A stretch of 23,078 nucleotides of DNA from CSP1-1 sp035620615 (GCA_035620615.1 DASPGM010000024.1:1-23078), one strand, 5' to 3'; positions 1 through 7,037 are shown, counted from the stretch's first letter. The notes: a model not told the origin generated them from the letters alone. Made by a program: numbers and translations.

Positions 1-198
1 AAATCTCCACCTACTAGTGAAGTCAAGACTGCACCAACTCCATCAAAGAAAAAAGAAAAGAAAACAAAATCTCCACCTACTAGTGAAGTCAAGACTGCAC
101 CAACTCCATCAAAGAAAAAAGAAAAGAAAACAAAATCTCCACCTACTAGTGAAGTCAAGACTGCACCAACTCCATCAAAGAAAAAAGAAAAGAAAACA
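1..198 (+). repeat. Three exact 66-bp in-frame tandem repeats
   Basis: Copies lie at 1-66, 67-132 and 133-198 and are identical at every base, third codon positions included. A few bases of a fourth copy (199-203) follow before the sequence diverges. The array may extend left of the window. Each unit encodes 22 residues that begin KSPPTSEVK and end in a run of lysines. Perfect identity suggests recent expansion by slippage or unequal recombination, so copy number may vary between strains. Confidence 0.97.
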
Positions 199-687
199 AA
201 ATCATTATCAAAAAAAGAAGAAAAGAAAATCAAAGAGGATTTAGAAAAAGAGGAAAATAAAACATACGAGGAAGAATTGGAGGAACAACTCACTGAAGAG
301 GAAATCCAAAACTTTCAAATTGAAAAAATGGATATGGAAAAGCTAACAAATAAGGTGTGTGATATAGTTGCAAAATATGAAACAGATGGAATGTTGCAAA
401 GTGAATTATGGAAAAAACTAAAACTAACAAGTAGAGATGGTTCGAGATTAGCTCTAAAATTAGAAAGATTGGGAATCATTGCAAGAGAAAAAATTCTTGA
501 AAAGGGTAGATGGACATACAAATTAATTATTAAACGAACTCCAGTTAGTACAGAATCAATAGAAGATGCACCCTGCCTAACATGCCCTGTTGAAAGAAAA
601 TGTTCTTTGGAAGGAGAAGTAAGTCCACTTACTTGTCAATTAATTGAAGACTGGGTTCTTGCAGAAACTTCTAAATCAAAAAAGTAG
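1..687 (+). CDS. RPC34/RPC39-like winged-helix protein with C-terminal Fe-S motif (5' partial)
   Basis: The frame is open from base 1, so the true start lies upstream and 228 residues are visible. Residues 1-66 are three identical 22-residue repeats rich in Pro, Lys, Ser and Thr. A Lys/Glu-rich linker follows to about residue 105, then a winged-helix domain at about 110-180. The end carries Cys codons at 574, 583, 601 and 634 (C-x2-C-x5-C-x10-C, with context CPVERKC and SPLTC). The eukaryotic RNA polymerase III subunit RPC34/RPC39 has the same kind of C-terminal cysteine motif, which binds a 4Fe-4S cluster, and orthologs are known in Crenarchaeota and Thaumarchaeota. I infer a transcription-initiation or polymerase-associated role, perhaps in promoter opening. 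The disordered, basic N-terminal tract is unusual for the family. rlmE starts 2 nt after the stop, so the two are probably cotranscribed. An internal TTG at 277 is not the likely start, since coding sequence continues upstream. Confidence 0.8.
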   Translation, partial: KSPPTSEVKTAPTPSKKKEKKTKSPPTSEVKTAPTPSKKKEKKTKSPPTSEVKTAPTPSKKKEKKTKSLSKKEEKKIKEDLEKEENKTYEEELEEQLTEEEIQNFQIEKMDMEKLTNKVCDIVAKYETDGMLQSELWKKLKLTSRDGSRLALKLERLGIIAREKILEKGRWTYKLIIKRTPVSTESIEDAPCLTCPVERKCSLEGEVSPLTCQLIEDWVLAETSKSKK

Positions 688-689
688 CT

Positions 690-1283
690 ATGAAATTAAT
701 TGATGCACGTAAAGATCATTATAGAAAACTAGCACATGATGAGGGCTATAGAAGTAGATCTTCCTATAAGCTAAAACAAATAAACAAATCATACAGACTT
801 ATTGGCAGTGGTTTTTCTGTTCTTGATTTAGGTTGTGCCCCAGGTGGCTGGACACAGGTTGCATCAAAACTAGTCGGAAACAAAGGAAAAGTCATGGGCG
901 TTGATTTATCATTTGTTGAAGACATTCCTCGTACTCATATTATTAAGGGCGACATTGAAAATGATGACATTGTTAGTGAAGTTGAATCTTATTTTGGTGG
1001 AAAAATTAACGCCATAATATGTGATCTTTCTCCTCAGGTAACAGGGAATTGGTCTGTTGATCATGCCAAACAAATCTCATTGAATTATGCTGCAGCAAAA
1101 ATAATGGACCAAGTTTTAGCAAAAAAAGGAAATGCTCTTTTCAAGGTTTTTGATGGCGAATTTACACAAGAATTTTATCAATATATTAAGAAAAAGTTTA
1201 CAAAAGTTAAGATGACAAAACCACTAGCAAGCAGGAAACCTAGTAGCGAATTATATTGTGTATGCCTTGGATATCTTGGTTAA
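690..1283 (+). CDS. rlmE: 23S rRNA 2'-O-ribose uridine methyltransferase RlmE (FtsJ/RrmJ family)
   Basis: This is a SAM-dependent 2'-O-methyltransferase of the FtsJ family, which in bacteria methylates a uridine in the 23S rRNA A-loop of the large subunit. The 197-residue protein is close to usual length. The SAM-binding motif LDLGCAPGGW is at about 45-54. The catalytic K-D-K-E tetrad can be assigned to K27, D112, K152 and E187, with spacing that matches E. coli RrmJ (38, 124, 164, 199). The ATG start lies 2 nt after the stop of the RPC34-like gene. The stop overlaps the 3' end of convergent trm1 by 4 nt. The exact archaeal target nucleotide is not visible from sequence. Confidence 0.93.
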   Translation: MKLIDARKDHYRKLAHDEGYRSRSSYKLKQINKSYRLIGSGFSVLDLGCAPGGWTQVASKLVGNKGKVMGVDLSFVEDIPRTHIIKGDIENDDIVSEVESYFGGKINAIICDLSPQVTGNWSVDHAKQISLNYAAAKIMDQVLAKKGNALFKVFDGEFTQEFYQYIKKKFTKVKMTKPLASRKPSSELYCVCLGYLG

Positions 1284-2425
1284 TTAGCAAATAATTCGCA
1301 AAGTTGATTAATTTTACAATTAGTTCTAAAACCCGTTGGATTAAGCGACGTTTGACTAGCTTGATAGCCTGCAATTTCTAATTTTTTTATAATTTTTTCT
1401 AATCCAACTGGGGCAATCTTCATTTTTGACGCAATTTCATCCAAAGTAAAATAGGTTCCAGGCATATCTGACTCTAATAGACATTTTTGTAATGTTTTTT
1501 CACATCTTTTACTAACAGTATAATCTGGAATTTCTCCTATCATAGTTTTTACAAATTCTTTATCAAAAAGTTTTCCGATCCATAAGGGACCAGCAATCTC
1601 GTTTTTTGAATTACATAGTTCGCATTTGACACTTGGGAAAATTTCCATATTTCTATGTCCGCAAACTTTACAATGTATAATGTAACCAATGTTATCTTCT
1701 TGCGCTGGGCGGTTTAGTATCTTGACATATGTCCTATAGTAATGCATTGCATTATCTACAAATTGCGGAACAATTTGGATATCTAATCTATATGCAACAA
1801 GGCAAATACACCCTAAAATTAATCTAAGTGCAATTTCATTTGAATATTTTGTTTTTATTGGAATTCCATGATATCTTCGTTTACAAGCCATGTTGAATAA
1901 TCCATGAAGCACTTGAAGATCAGTAGCAGTTGATGAAAGTAAACCTCCATGCATAGTAGCTCTTATTGCACAATCTAGATATTTTGTAGGTGATCCAAAG
2001 GGATCAAGATCTACAATCGAACCTCTTTCATTTTTTGAAGAATACTCACTAAAGAATTTACACACTTCATTTTCTGATGTTAGTAAATTTTGTAAATTAT
2101 TAATTTCTGCTGATTTTTCACATAATCTTATTGCGTTTTGATTAATATCATTACAAATCACTTTATCGGTATTATTAATTTCCTTGGCAACTCTTAACCC
2201 TCTAGCTCCCAATCCAGCAAGGCCATCTAGAAAAATTCTGGGCCCTTTGAAATTTTTCCAAAATGCAGAATAAGCAATAATTGAAAAGTCTCTGTTTAAT
2301 TTGGCCAAGGGATTAAAAAAAGCAGGTTCCCTTGGAGGAACTTTTTCATCAATTGAACCACGTGGAACAAGAATCTTACTTTTACCTTCAATAATCTCAA
2401 TAATCTCGTTTACATTAGTCTGCAA
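1280..2425 (-). CDS. trm1: tRNA (guanine26-N2)-dimethyltransferase Trm1
   Basis: Trm1 makes N2,N2-dimethylguanosine at position 26, in the hinge between the D and anticodon stems of tRNA. The 381-residue protein matches archaeal family length. It carries PREPAFFNP near 31-39, the SAM-binding loop DGLAGLGARG at 67-76 and the catalytic DPFG at 141-144. A zinc-binding cysteine set C252/C255 and C268/C271 precedes a C-terminal winged-helix-like domain. The start is TTG, because an in-frame stop lies immediately upstream and no ATG or GTG is near. It is convergent with rlmE (4-nt overlap) and divergent from the zinc-ribbon gene across about 107 bp. Confidence 0.94.
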   Translation of the reverse strand: MQTNVNEIIEIIEGKSKILVPRGSIDEKVPPREPAFFNPLAKLNRDFSIIAYSAFWKNFKGPRIFLDGLAGLGARGLRVAKEINNTDKVICNDINQNAIRLCEKSAEINNLQNLLTSENEVCKFFSEYSSKNERGSIVDLDPFGSPTKYLDCAIRATMHGGLLSSTATDLQVLHGLFNMACKRRYHGIPIKTKYSNEIALRLILGCICLVAYRLDIQIVPQFVDNAMHYYRTYVKILNRPAQEDNIGYIIHCKVCGHRNMEIFPSVKCELCNSKNEIAGPLWIGKLFDKEFVKTMIGEIPDYTVSKRCEKTLQKCLLESDMPGTYFTLDEIASKMKIAPVGLEKIIKKLEIAGYQASQTSLNPTGFRTNCKINQLCELFAN

Positions 2426-2532
2426 TCAGGCTTATTCTAACCAAAGTCTCATAAGAATTCTATCAATTTGTTCAGGATTTAGAACTTTACAATAGTTTAA
2501 TAAAAGCATAATTTTCCATTTTTTAGATAGAT

Positions 2533-2862
2533 ATGACTTTTGATAGAGAACGTGAAATGTTCAAAGCAACATGCGGTGATTGTGGAAACGAGTGTGAGAT
2601 ACCATTCAAGCCAAAAGAGGACAGACCCGTATATTGTAGGGAATGTTTTCAAAATCACAAGCCTCAAGAACGTCGAGGTTCTAGATTTGGAAGAAATGAT
2701 AGAGGTTCAAGATTTAATCGAGGCTCTGGGGATGGAAGACGTCGTGAAATGTTCAAAGCAACATGCGGTGATTGTGGAAACGAGTGTGAGATACCATTCA
2801 AGCCAAAAGAGGACAGACCCGTATATTGTAGGGAATGTTTTCAAAATCATAGAGAAAATTAA
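2533..2862 (+). CDS. Double CxxC zinc-ribbon protein with RG-rich linker
   Basis: The 109-residue protein has two copies of a small zinc-binding domain, each with CGDCGNEC, then IPFKPKEDRPVYC, then RECF, and probably one zinc site per copy. Between them lies a linker rich in Arg, Gly and Ser (RGSRF twice), typical of flexible nucleic-acid-binding segments. Single-domain versions of this ribbon are widespread in archaea and candidate-phyla bacteria, often annotated only as zinc-binding protein. I infer RNA or DNA binding; no specific role can be assigned. The second domain was made by an exact 107-bp duplication. A TATA-like box, TTTAATAAAAG at 2496-2506, lies about 30 nt upstream of the ATG. 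The gene is convergent with the coiled-coil gene at 2890. Confidence 0.8.
   Translation: MTFDREREMFKATCGDCGNECEIPFKPKEDRPVYCRECFQNHKPQERRGSRFGRNDRGSRFNRGSGDGRRREMFKATCGDCGNECEIPFKPKEDRPVYCRECFQNHREN
2551..2657 (+). repeat. Copy 1 of an exact 107-bp intragenic direct repeat
   Basis: Bases 2551-2657 are identical to 2743-2849, an offset of 192 bp (64 codons, in frame). The sequences diverge at once on both sides. The repeat encodes one whole zinc-ribbon domain. Confidence 0.97.
2743..2849 (+). repeat. Copy 2 of an exact 107-bp intragenic direct repeat
   Basis: This is the second copy of the zinc-ribbon coding segment, identical at every base to 2551-2657, synonymous sites included. This points to a very recent duplication or continuing gene conversion. 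Confidence 0.97.
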
Positions 2863-2889
2863 AATAATTTTAAAGTATTTTTTAATTAC

Positions 2890-3447
2890 TTATTGTGGCT
2901 TGTGACTTTTTTTTATTAATAGGGTTTTTTGAATTTCATTCATTGAACTGATAAACTTTTGTTTGGCCTCAAATTCTTCCTTTGATGCAATTGTTATTTC
3001 AGTAGAAGACAGCATGACATCCTTAACAACTAGTGGGGCACTAAGCCCTAGGATTTCACTTAATACATCAAAAATATTATTAAATTTTGCACCATCGCGA
3101 TACCTGTAAATTATTTTGCCTTCTTTGAGAGTAGGATTAGGCTCTAGTGGAATTACAAGCTCTGGCGAAGTGATTTCAGAAATAAATGATGACATATCTA
3201 CAGTAACAGCCTCGCTTAAATTTTTTATTTGATTTTCAAGTTCATTTTTTGATTTTTTAAGATCATCCATTCTATCCTCATATCCCACTCCAATAAATTT
3301 AGCAAACGTAGACTCTGTGTTTCTTTTTAAGGGCACTTCATGAATTTCTGTATTAACATGAGCAAGGGATTCTTCTAGCTGAGCTAATTTTGTTCTATTT
3401 TCTTTAATTCTTAATGCATTTTTCTCTAGAAAATTAAAATCAGCCAT
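2890..3447 (-). CDS. Coiled-coil protein of unknown function, paired with tubulin-like gene
   Basis: I do not recognise this 185-residue protein. Residues about 8-38 and 57-82 have heptad-like patterns with many Lys, Glu, Leu and Asn, so a helical hairpin or coiled coil is likely. Residues 95-165 look like a small mixed alpha/beta domain, and 155-180 may form another helix. There is no signal peptide, membrane segment or cysteine motif, so it should be cytoplasmic. It starts 14 nt after the stop of the tubulin-like gene on the same strand, with no room for a separate promoter, so the two are almost certainly cotranscribed. By inference it may bind, regulate or anchor the tubulin-like protein. 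That rests only on operon position. Confidence 0.75.
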   Translation of the reverse strand: MADFNFLEKNALRIKENRTKLAQLEESLAHVNTEIHEVPLKRNTESTFAKFIGVGYEDRMDDLKKSKNELENQIKNLSEAVTVDMSSFISEITSPELVIPLEPNPTLKEGKIIYRYRDGAKFNNIFDVLSEILGLSAPLVVKDVMLSSTEITIASKEEFEAKQKFISSMNEIQKTLLIKKSHKPQ

Positions 3448-3461
3448 TTTGATTTAGCCCT

Positions 3462-4847
3462 TTAGCTAAATTGGTGGACTACATCCATCAATCCTTGTTT
3501 GAATTCTTCAGTTGAGAGACCCCATCTTCCATATTCTTCCTTATAGCCATCCCATGATTCTTCTGCCTCTGTTGCAATTTCAAGAATTTTTGGTCCTATT
3601 GCTTTGGTATTTACCAAGATGGTGATATTTGCTTGTTCTCCATCCATAATTGGAATTTTTACAAAAATCATTCTAGATTCTTCAATATTGAATTTGTCTT
3701 TGATAACTCGTTTAATAGTTTCCCGCTCTTTGATATCAAATTCGCCTTTAATTTTTACTAAAACACAACAAGAATCCCTTGTTCCCCCATTGTTTCTAAT
3801 ATCATTTTCATCAATATCAAATAAAATCGCATCCTCTTTTTTTCCTAATTTAGTTAACACATCATCCATTGTATTTGATTTTCCACCAAGTAATTCTTTA
3901 TTCCACTGTCCTTCTTCTGCAATTACAGGCATTACCCATGGTATTGCAAATTTTGGCCGCTTTGTAGTTAGCCAAGTTCTATAATTAGACATATCCCATT
4001 CAGTTTCCCTTGCAAAAGAAGAAATAAACATTGAAATTGCATTTGCAGCAATCAAATTCATTCCCTTGTAATCCTTCCATCCCACTTCGTGTTCTTTTGG
4101 AAGATCATCAATTATTGATGGAATTCTTTGTAATTTTTTTTCATACTTGTGTGCTAGTTGTCTTAGAGTTTTATTTGAAAATAATATAGAACAATCACTG
4201 TACTTTATTTGATATTCCAAATTCATTACAATATTTAATGCTGCAGCTTCAAAAATTACTGGATCCCATCCAAACTCTGGAAGTAATCCAAAAGTTGCTA
4301 CTGTTGCATGTTCTTTGGAATCTTTTTTTACAAATTCAATAAACGAGCTTGCAAACGAACTACCTGTACCACCACCCATTGCAAATGGAACAATGAATCC
4401 TCTAACTGGTTCAGGGGAAAGTGCAGTTAGATGTTTTTGAATTTCTTCTTTTGATTTCATTTCTTGGCTGAATCGAGTTCTGCCTTCAGCCCAATTTCTT
4501 GCAGCTCCACCTGCTCCATGTACAACATGTTTATCGCGCAAAGCAAAAAGATCTGGATAAGATTGAAGAATCAGGTTAGCTGCTCTAGGATCTAAATCAA
4601 CTAGCAGAGCCCTTGGTACAAGTGGTATTTCTCCAGCTCCATATGACGGAGAAAAACGAAGAATAGTACTTCCATATCGCTTTAAAACTCTGGATTCCTC
4701 CTTTGAGCTCTTGATTGTTGGTTTTAATGGATTTGCTCCAACATCGAGCAATAATCTACGATAAGTCTCTGCTCCTAAACCTATTCCGCAGTGACCAAAA
4801 CAGGTCATTAAGACCGGGGCTGGGGGAAGAGGTGCTACCTTAGTCAT
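3462..4847 (-). CDS. Tubulin/FtsZ-superfamily GTPase, tubulin-like (artubulin-type or divergent thaumarchaeal FtsZ)
   Basis: The 461-residue protein is of tubulin length, longer than most FtsZ. The N-terminal nucleotide loop FGHCGIGLG (17-25) aligns with GQCGNQIG of beta-tubulin, including the Cys. LLVDLDPRA (81-89) matches the tubulin VDLEP region. HGAGGAARNWAEG (110-122) matches GQSGAGNNWAKG. The signature loop is GGGTGSS (158-164). KYSDCSILFSNKTLRQL (215-231) matches the tubulin EHSDC/DNEALYDI stretch. FARETEWDMSNYRTWL (278-293) matches the T7 loop, and RPKFAIPWVMPV (297-308) matches tubulin PRIHFPLATYAPV. At T7, D285 is kept, but the residue matching alpha-tubulin E254 or the second FtsZ aspartate is N288. 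Artubulins have been described from Nitrosoarchaeum, and a divergent FtsZ is known in Nitrosopumilus. I cannot tell from one sequence which clade this is. Thaumarchaea divide with Cdv proteins, so its role may be cytoskeletal rather than division. It leads a two-gene operon. Confidence 0.85.
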   Translation of the reverse strand: MTKVAPLPPAPVLMTCFGHCGIGLGAETYRRLLLDVGANPLKPTIKSSKEESRVLKRYGSTILRFSPSYGAGEIPLVPRALLVDLDPRAANLILQSYPDLFALRDKHVVHGAGGAARNWAEGRTRFSQEMKSKEEIQKHLTALSPEPVRGFIVPFAMGGGTGSSFASSFIEFVKKDSKEHATVATFGLLPEFGWDPVIFEAAALNIVMNLEYQIKYSDCSILFSNKTLRQLAHKYEKKLQRIPSIIDDLPKEHEVGWKDYKGMNLIAANAISMFISSFARETEWDMSNYRTWLTTKRPKFAIPWVMPVIAEEGQWNKELLGGKSNTMDDVLTKLGKKEDAILFDIDENDIRNNGGTRDSCCVLVKIKGEFDIKERETIKRVIKDKFNIEESRMIFVKIPIMDGEQANITILVNTKAIGPKILEIATEAEESWDGYKEEYGRWGLSTEEFKQGLMDVVHQFS

Positions 4848-4970
4848 ACTTAGGATTCAAATTTACTCTAACAATCAATTAAGACTTGCTATCAACATAT
4901 CATGACATGGAATAATATCATACCGGACAAAATTTGTTATTTTTTTGATAAGATAATTTATGATAAATTC

Positions 4971-5009
4971 TTTAATATGGAAAGTAAAAACTAAACATTT
5001 CATAGGTGA
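4971..5009 (+). promoter_or_regulatory. TATA-like box and Shine-Dalgarno for the ATT-start gene
   Basis: TTTAATATGG at 4971-4980 is a plausible TATA box and would place transcription start near 5000. AGGTGA at 5004-5009 is a strong archaeal Shine-Dalgarno match, 6 nt before the ATT at 5016. Confidence 0.5.
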
Positions 5010-5015
5010 AAGAAG

Positions 5016-5705
5016 ATTAAATTAATACTTGACAAAGTAGAGTGGCTTTTAAAAAGTGAAATTGGAGACGTAAATAGATTAATCCACATAAAAAATTCAA
5101 TTTTTGGACAAAAGTCATTATACAATTCAGATATTGAATATGTTGAATCACTTTTTGATGCTAATTTTGAAAAAAAGGAACAACCAAAAAATAATTTAGT
5201 AAAACCAACATCATTTAATTGTCCTAAATGTGGAAATACTATCTTACCCTCTTCTAACTATTGTTCGTTTTGTGGAATACCCCAGCAAAAATATTTTGAT
5301 GGCGAAGTATTTTCATCTAGATTTAACTCACGATCATTTCCTTTTCGTTTTCATTTTGGCATAAATTTCTATCAACTTCTAGCAATCCTTGGAGGGATTG
5401 GTGCTTTGATTCCGTCCCTAACTGCAGTATATTATATTGATAGAATATTATTTTCTATAGAGTCATACACAGGACGAGATCTTTCTGGATTTACTAGCTT
5501 ATTTATGGCTGCAGGAATTCTTACAGCCATTTTATGTATTTTTGTAATTGTAATTTCTTTTCTGATTAAAAAACCAAAAAAAATTGGAAAGATATTGTTT
5601 TTTATTTCATTTCCAATCTTGATAATATCATTGGGCGTTGGTGTAGTTGGTTTTGCTTTAATTTTGTTAGCTGGAATTGTTGCACTGCAAAGAAGACACT
5701 ATTGA
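5016..5705 (+). CDS. Zinc-ribbon membrane protein of unknown function, apparent ATT start
   Basis: The frame is open from 5010 (an in-frame TGA is at 5007) to the stop at 5703-5705. It contains no ATG, GTG or TTG before residue 131 (TTG at 5406), yet upstream residues clearly look coding. ATT at 5016 lies 6 nt after AGGTGA and gives a 229-residue product. Residues 1-60 are a helical soluble domain with KVEWLLKSEIGD near the start. Residues 69-86 form a zinc ribbon, CPKCG then CSFCG. Two or three hydrophobic segments follow at about 118-140, 160-184 and 192-224, so the zinc domain probably sits on one face of the membrane. Function is unknown. It could instead be an ATG gene with a sequencing error or mutation at the start codon. 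rnhB follows 35 nt downstream with its own promoter. Confidence 0.7.
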   Translation: MKLILDKVEWLLKSEIGDVNRLIHIKNSIFGQKSLYNSDIEYVESLFDANFEKKEQPKNNLVKPTSFNCPKCGNTILPSSNYCSFCGIPQQKYFDGEVFSSRFNSRSFPFRFHFGINFYQLLAILGGIGALIPSLTAVYYIDRILFSIESYTGRDLSGFTSLFMAAGILTAILCIFVIVISFLIKKPKKIGKILFFISFPILIISLGVGVVGFALILLAGIVALQRRHY

Positions 5706-5710
5706 AATAG

Positions 5711-5718
5711 TTTAATAC
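5711..5718 (+). promoter_or_regulatory. TATA-like box of rnhB
   Basis: TTTAATAC is centred about 27 nt before the GTG start of rnhB, the spacing expected for a leaderless transcript. Confidence 0.5.
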
Positions 5719-5740
5719 ATACCATTTTTTTACAGACCTA

Positions 5741-6358
5741 GTGCGCGTATGTGGAGTAGATGATGCAGGGCGAGGTTCTCTTTTGGGCCCTCTAGTAATA
5801 GCTGGAGTATCACTTGATCGTACTAAAATTAAAAAACTCTCATCAATGGGAATTCGCGATTCAAAGAAGCTAAGCCCCGCAGCAAGAGAACGACTATATA
5901 AAAAAATTATCAAATATGCTGATAATTATTACATTGCAAGAATTTCTCCAAGAATCATTGATGGTAGTGTCAAAAAACATAATCTTAATTTCTTAGAGGC
6001 AAAATATATGGCAAAGGTAATCTCAAAACTCCAGCCAAACATTTCGTATGTTGATTCTTGTGACGTTAACCCAAAAAGATATGGAAATGAAATTAATAAA
6101 ATGGCAAAAAGTGGTAAAATTAGATCATACCACCATGCTGATAGTAAATTTGTTATAGTTTCTGCAGCATCAATACTTGCAAAAGTAAGTCGAGATAGGG
6201 CACTTGCCAAACTACGTAAAGTCCATTATAATTTGGGAAGTGGCTATCCATCTGATTCAAAGACAATTGATTTTGTGGCAAATTATGTTTCTAATGGGCA
6301 AAAAATTCCTAGTTTTGTTCGTAAAAGCTGGAAACCCTACAAAGCAATGATAAAGTAA
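5741..6358 (+). CDS. rnhB: Ribonuclease HII
   Basis: RNase HII cuts the RNA strand of RNA/DNA hybrids and removes single ribonucleotides from DNA. The 205-residue length is normal for archaea. The N-terminal motif reads VDDAGRGSLLGP (6-17), where the family usually has DEAGRG, so the second of the four catalytic acids is Asp8 instead of Glu. The other acids are D7, D105 (in YVDSCDVN) and D134 (in HHADSK), followed by SAASILAKVSRD. The start is GTG, preceded by a TATA box at leaderless spacing and no Shine-Dalgarno. The stop is 1 nt from the stop of convergent flpA. Confidence 0.93.
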   Translation: MRVCGVDDAGRGSLLGPLVIAGVSLDRTKIKKLSSMGIRDSKKLSPAARERLYKKIIKYADNYYIARISPRIIDGSVKKHNLNFLEAKYMAKVISKLQPNISYVDSCDVNPKRYGNEINKMAKSGKIRSYHHADSKFVIVSAASILAKVSRDRALAKLRKVHYNLGSGYPSDSKTIDFVANYVSNGQKIPSFVRKSWKPYKAMIK

Positions 6359-6359
6359 T

Positions 6360-7037
6360 TTATTTTTTTTCTATATACTTTGCAATAACCATTGCATGGT
6401 CTTTATCATAGGGAACTAGATCAATTACTTGAATTATCTCAAAACTTTCTCTTAATTTGTTAATTTCACTATCAATTATTTTTCGAGGCAGCTTTGTAAC
6501 ATCAATACTTCTAGTTTTTATTACTAAAAATATATACCCTCCATCTTTTAGAAACATTTTGCAATTTTTAATTGCTATTTCAGTTTGATCAGGTTGTGCA
6601 ATGTCAACATATACGATATCGACTTTACTGTACACTGAAAAATATTGTTGTGGTTGTCTTGCATCTTGTAATATTGGTATGATGTTTTTTCTATGACTTG
6701 CCACTCTATCTAAAAAGTCTCTTGCAACTCTACTTGCATGCTCTACTCCAAAAATTATTCCTTTTGGTCCTACAATATCTGATATGTGACTGACAGTTGT
6801 TCCAGTAGAAACTCCTAGGTAGAGTACTTTTGATTTGTTTTCAAAAGGAAAAAATTCTAATCCATTCATAATTGCTGCTGCAAGTTTGCTTCTAAATGGA
6901 TCCCATAGTCTGTATTCTATACCTTTTTTTATGACAAGTTTTTCTTGGTAAACTTGATTTCCAATAACTAGATTTTCAGTTGCTAGTTTTTGTTGCCCAT
7001 CTACTTTAACCCAATAAAAATTCCTATCTTCTTCCAA
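6360..7037 (-). CDS. flpA: Fibrillarin-like rRNA/tRNA 2'-O-methyltransferase
   Basis: Archaeal fibrillarin is the catalytic subunit of box C/D ribonucleoproteins, which methylate ribose 2'-OH groups on rRNA and tRNA at sites chosen by guide RNAs. The 225-residue protein has the small N-terminal domain, then RLWDPFRSKLAAAI (43-56), the SAM loop YLGVSTGTT (73-81), an acidic residue in FGVEHA, VDIAQPDQ (144-151) and LVIKTRSID (171-179). The start is TTG, inside the last codons of nop5 (14-nt overlap), which fits translational coupling. GAGGT just upstream is very close to the TTG. The nop5-flpA order is conserved in archaea. Confidence 0.95.
   Translation of the reverse strand: MEEDRNFYWVKVDGQQKLATENLVIGNQVYQEKLVIKKGIEYRLWDPFRSKLAAAIMNGLEFFPFENKSKVLYLGVSTGTTVSHISDIVGPKGIIFGVEHASRVARDFLDRVASHRKNIIPILQDARQPQQYFSVYSKVDIVYVDIAQPDQTEIAIKNCKMFLKDGGYIFLVIKTRSIDVTKLPRKIIDSEINKLRESFEIIQVIDLVPYDKDHAMVIAKYIEKK

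Noticed and set aside
1..203. CRISPR array
   Set aside because: The 66-bp units are directly adjacent with no spacers and are in-frame coding.
17..244. A 75-residue Lys/His/Leu-rich ORF over the tandem repeats
   Set aside because: It is a shifted frame of the 66-bp repeats; the frame continuous with the RPC34-like domain is the coding one.
2540..2905. A 121-residue ORF overlapping the zinc-ribbon gene in another frame
   Set aside because: Its internal repeat is only the shadow of the 107-bp duplication. The frame at 2533 has the CxxC motifs.
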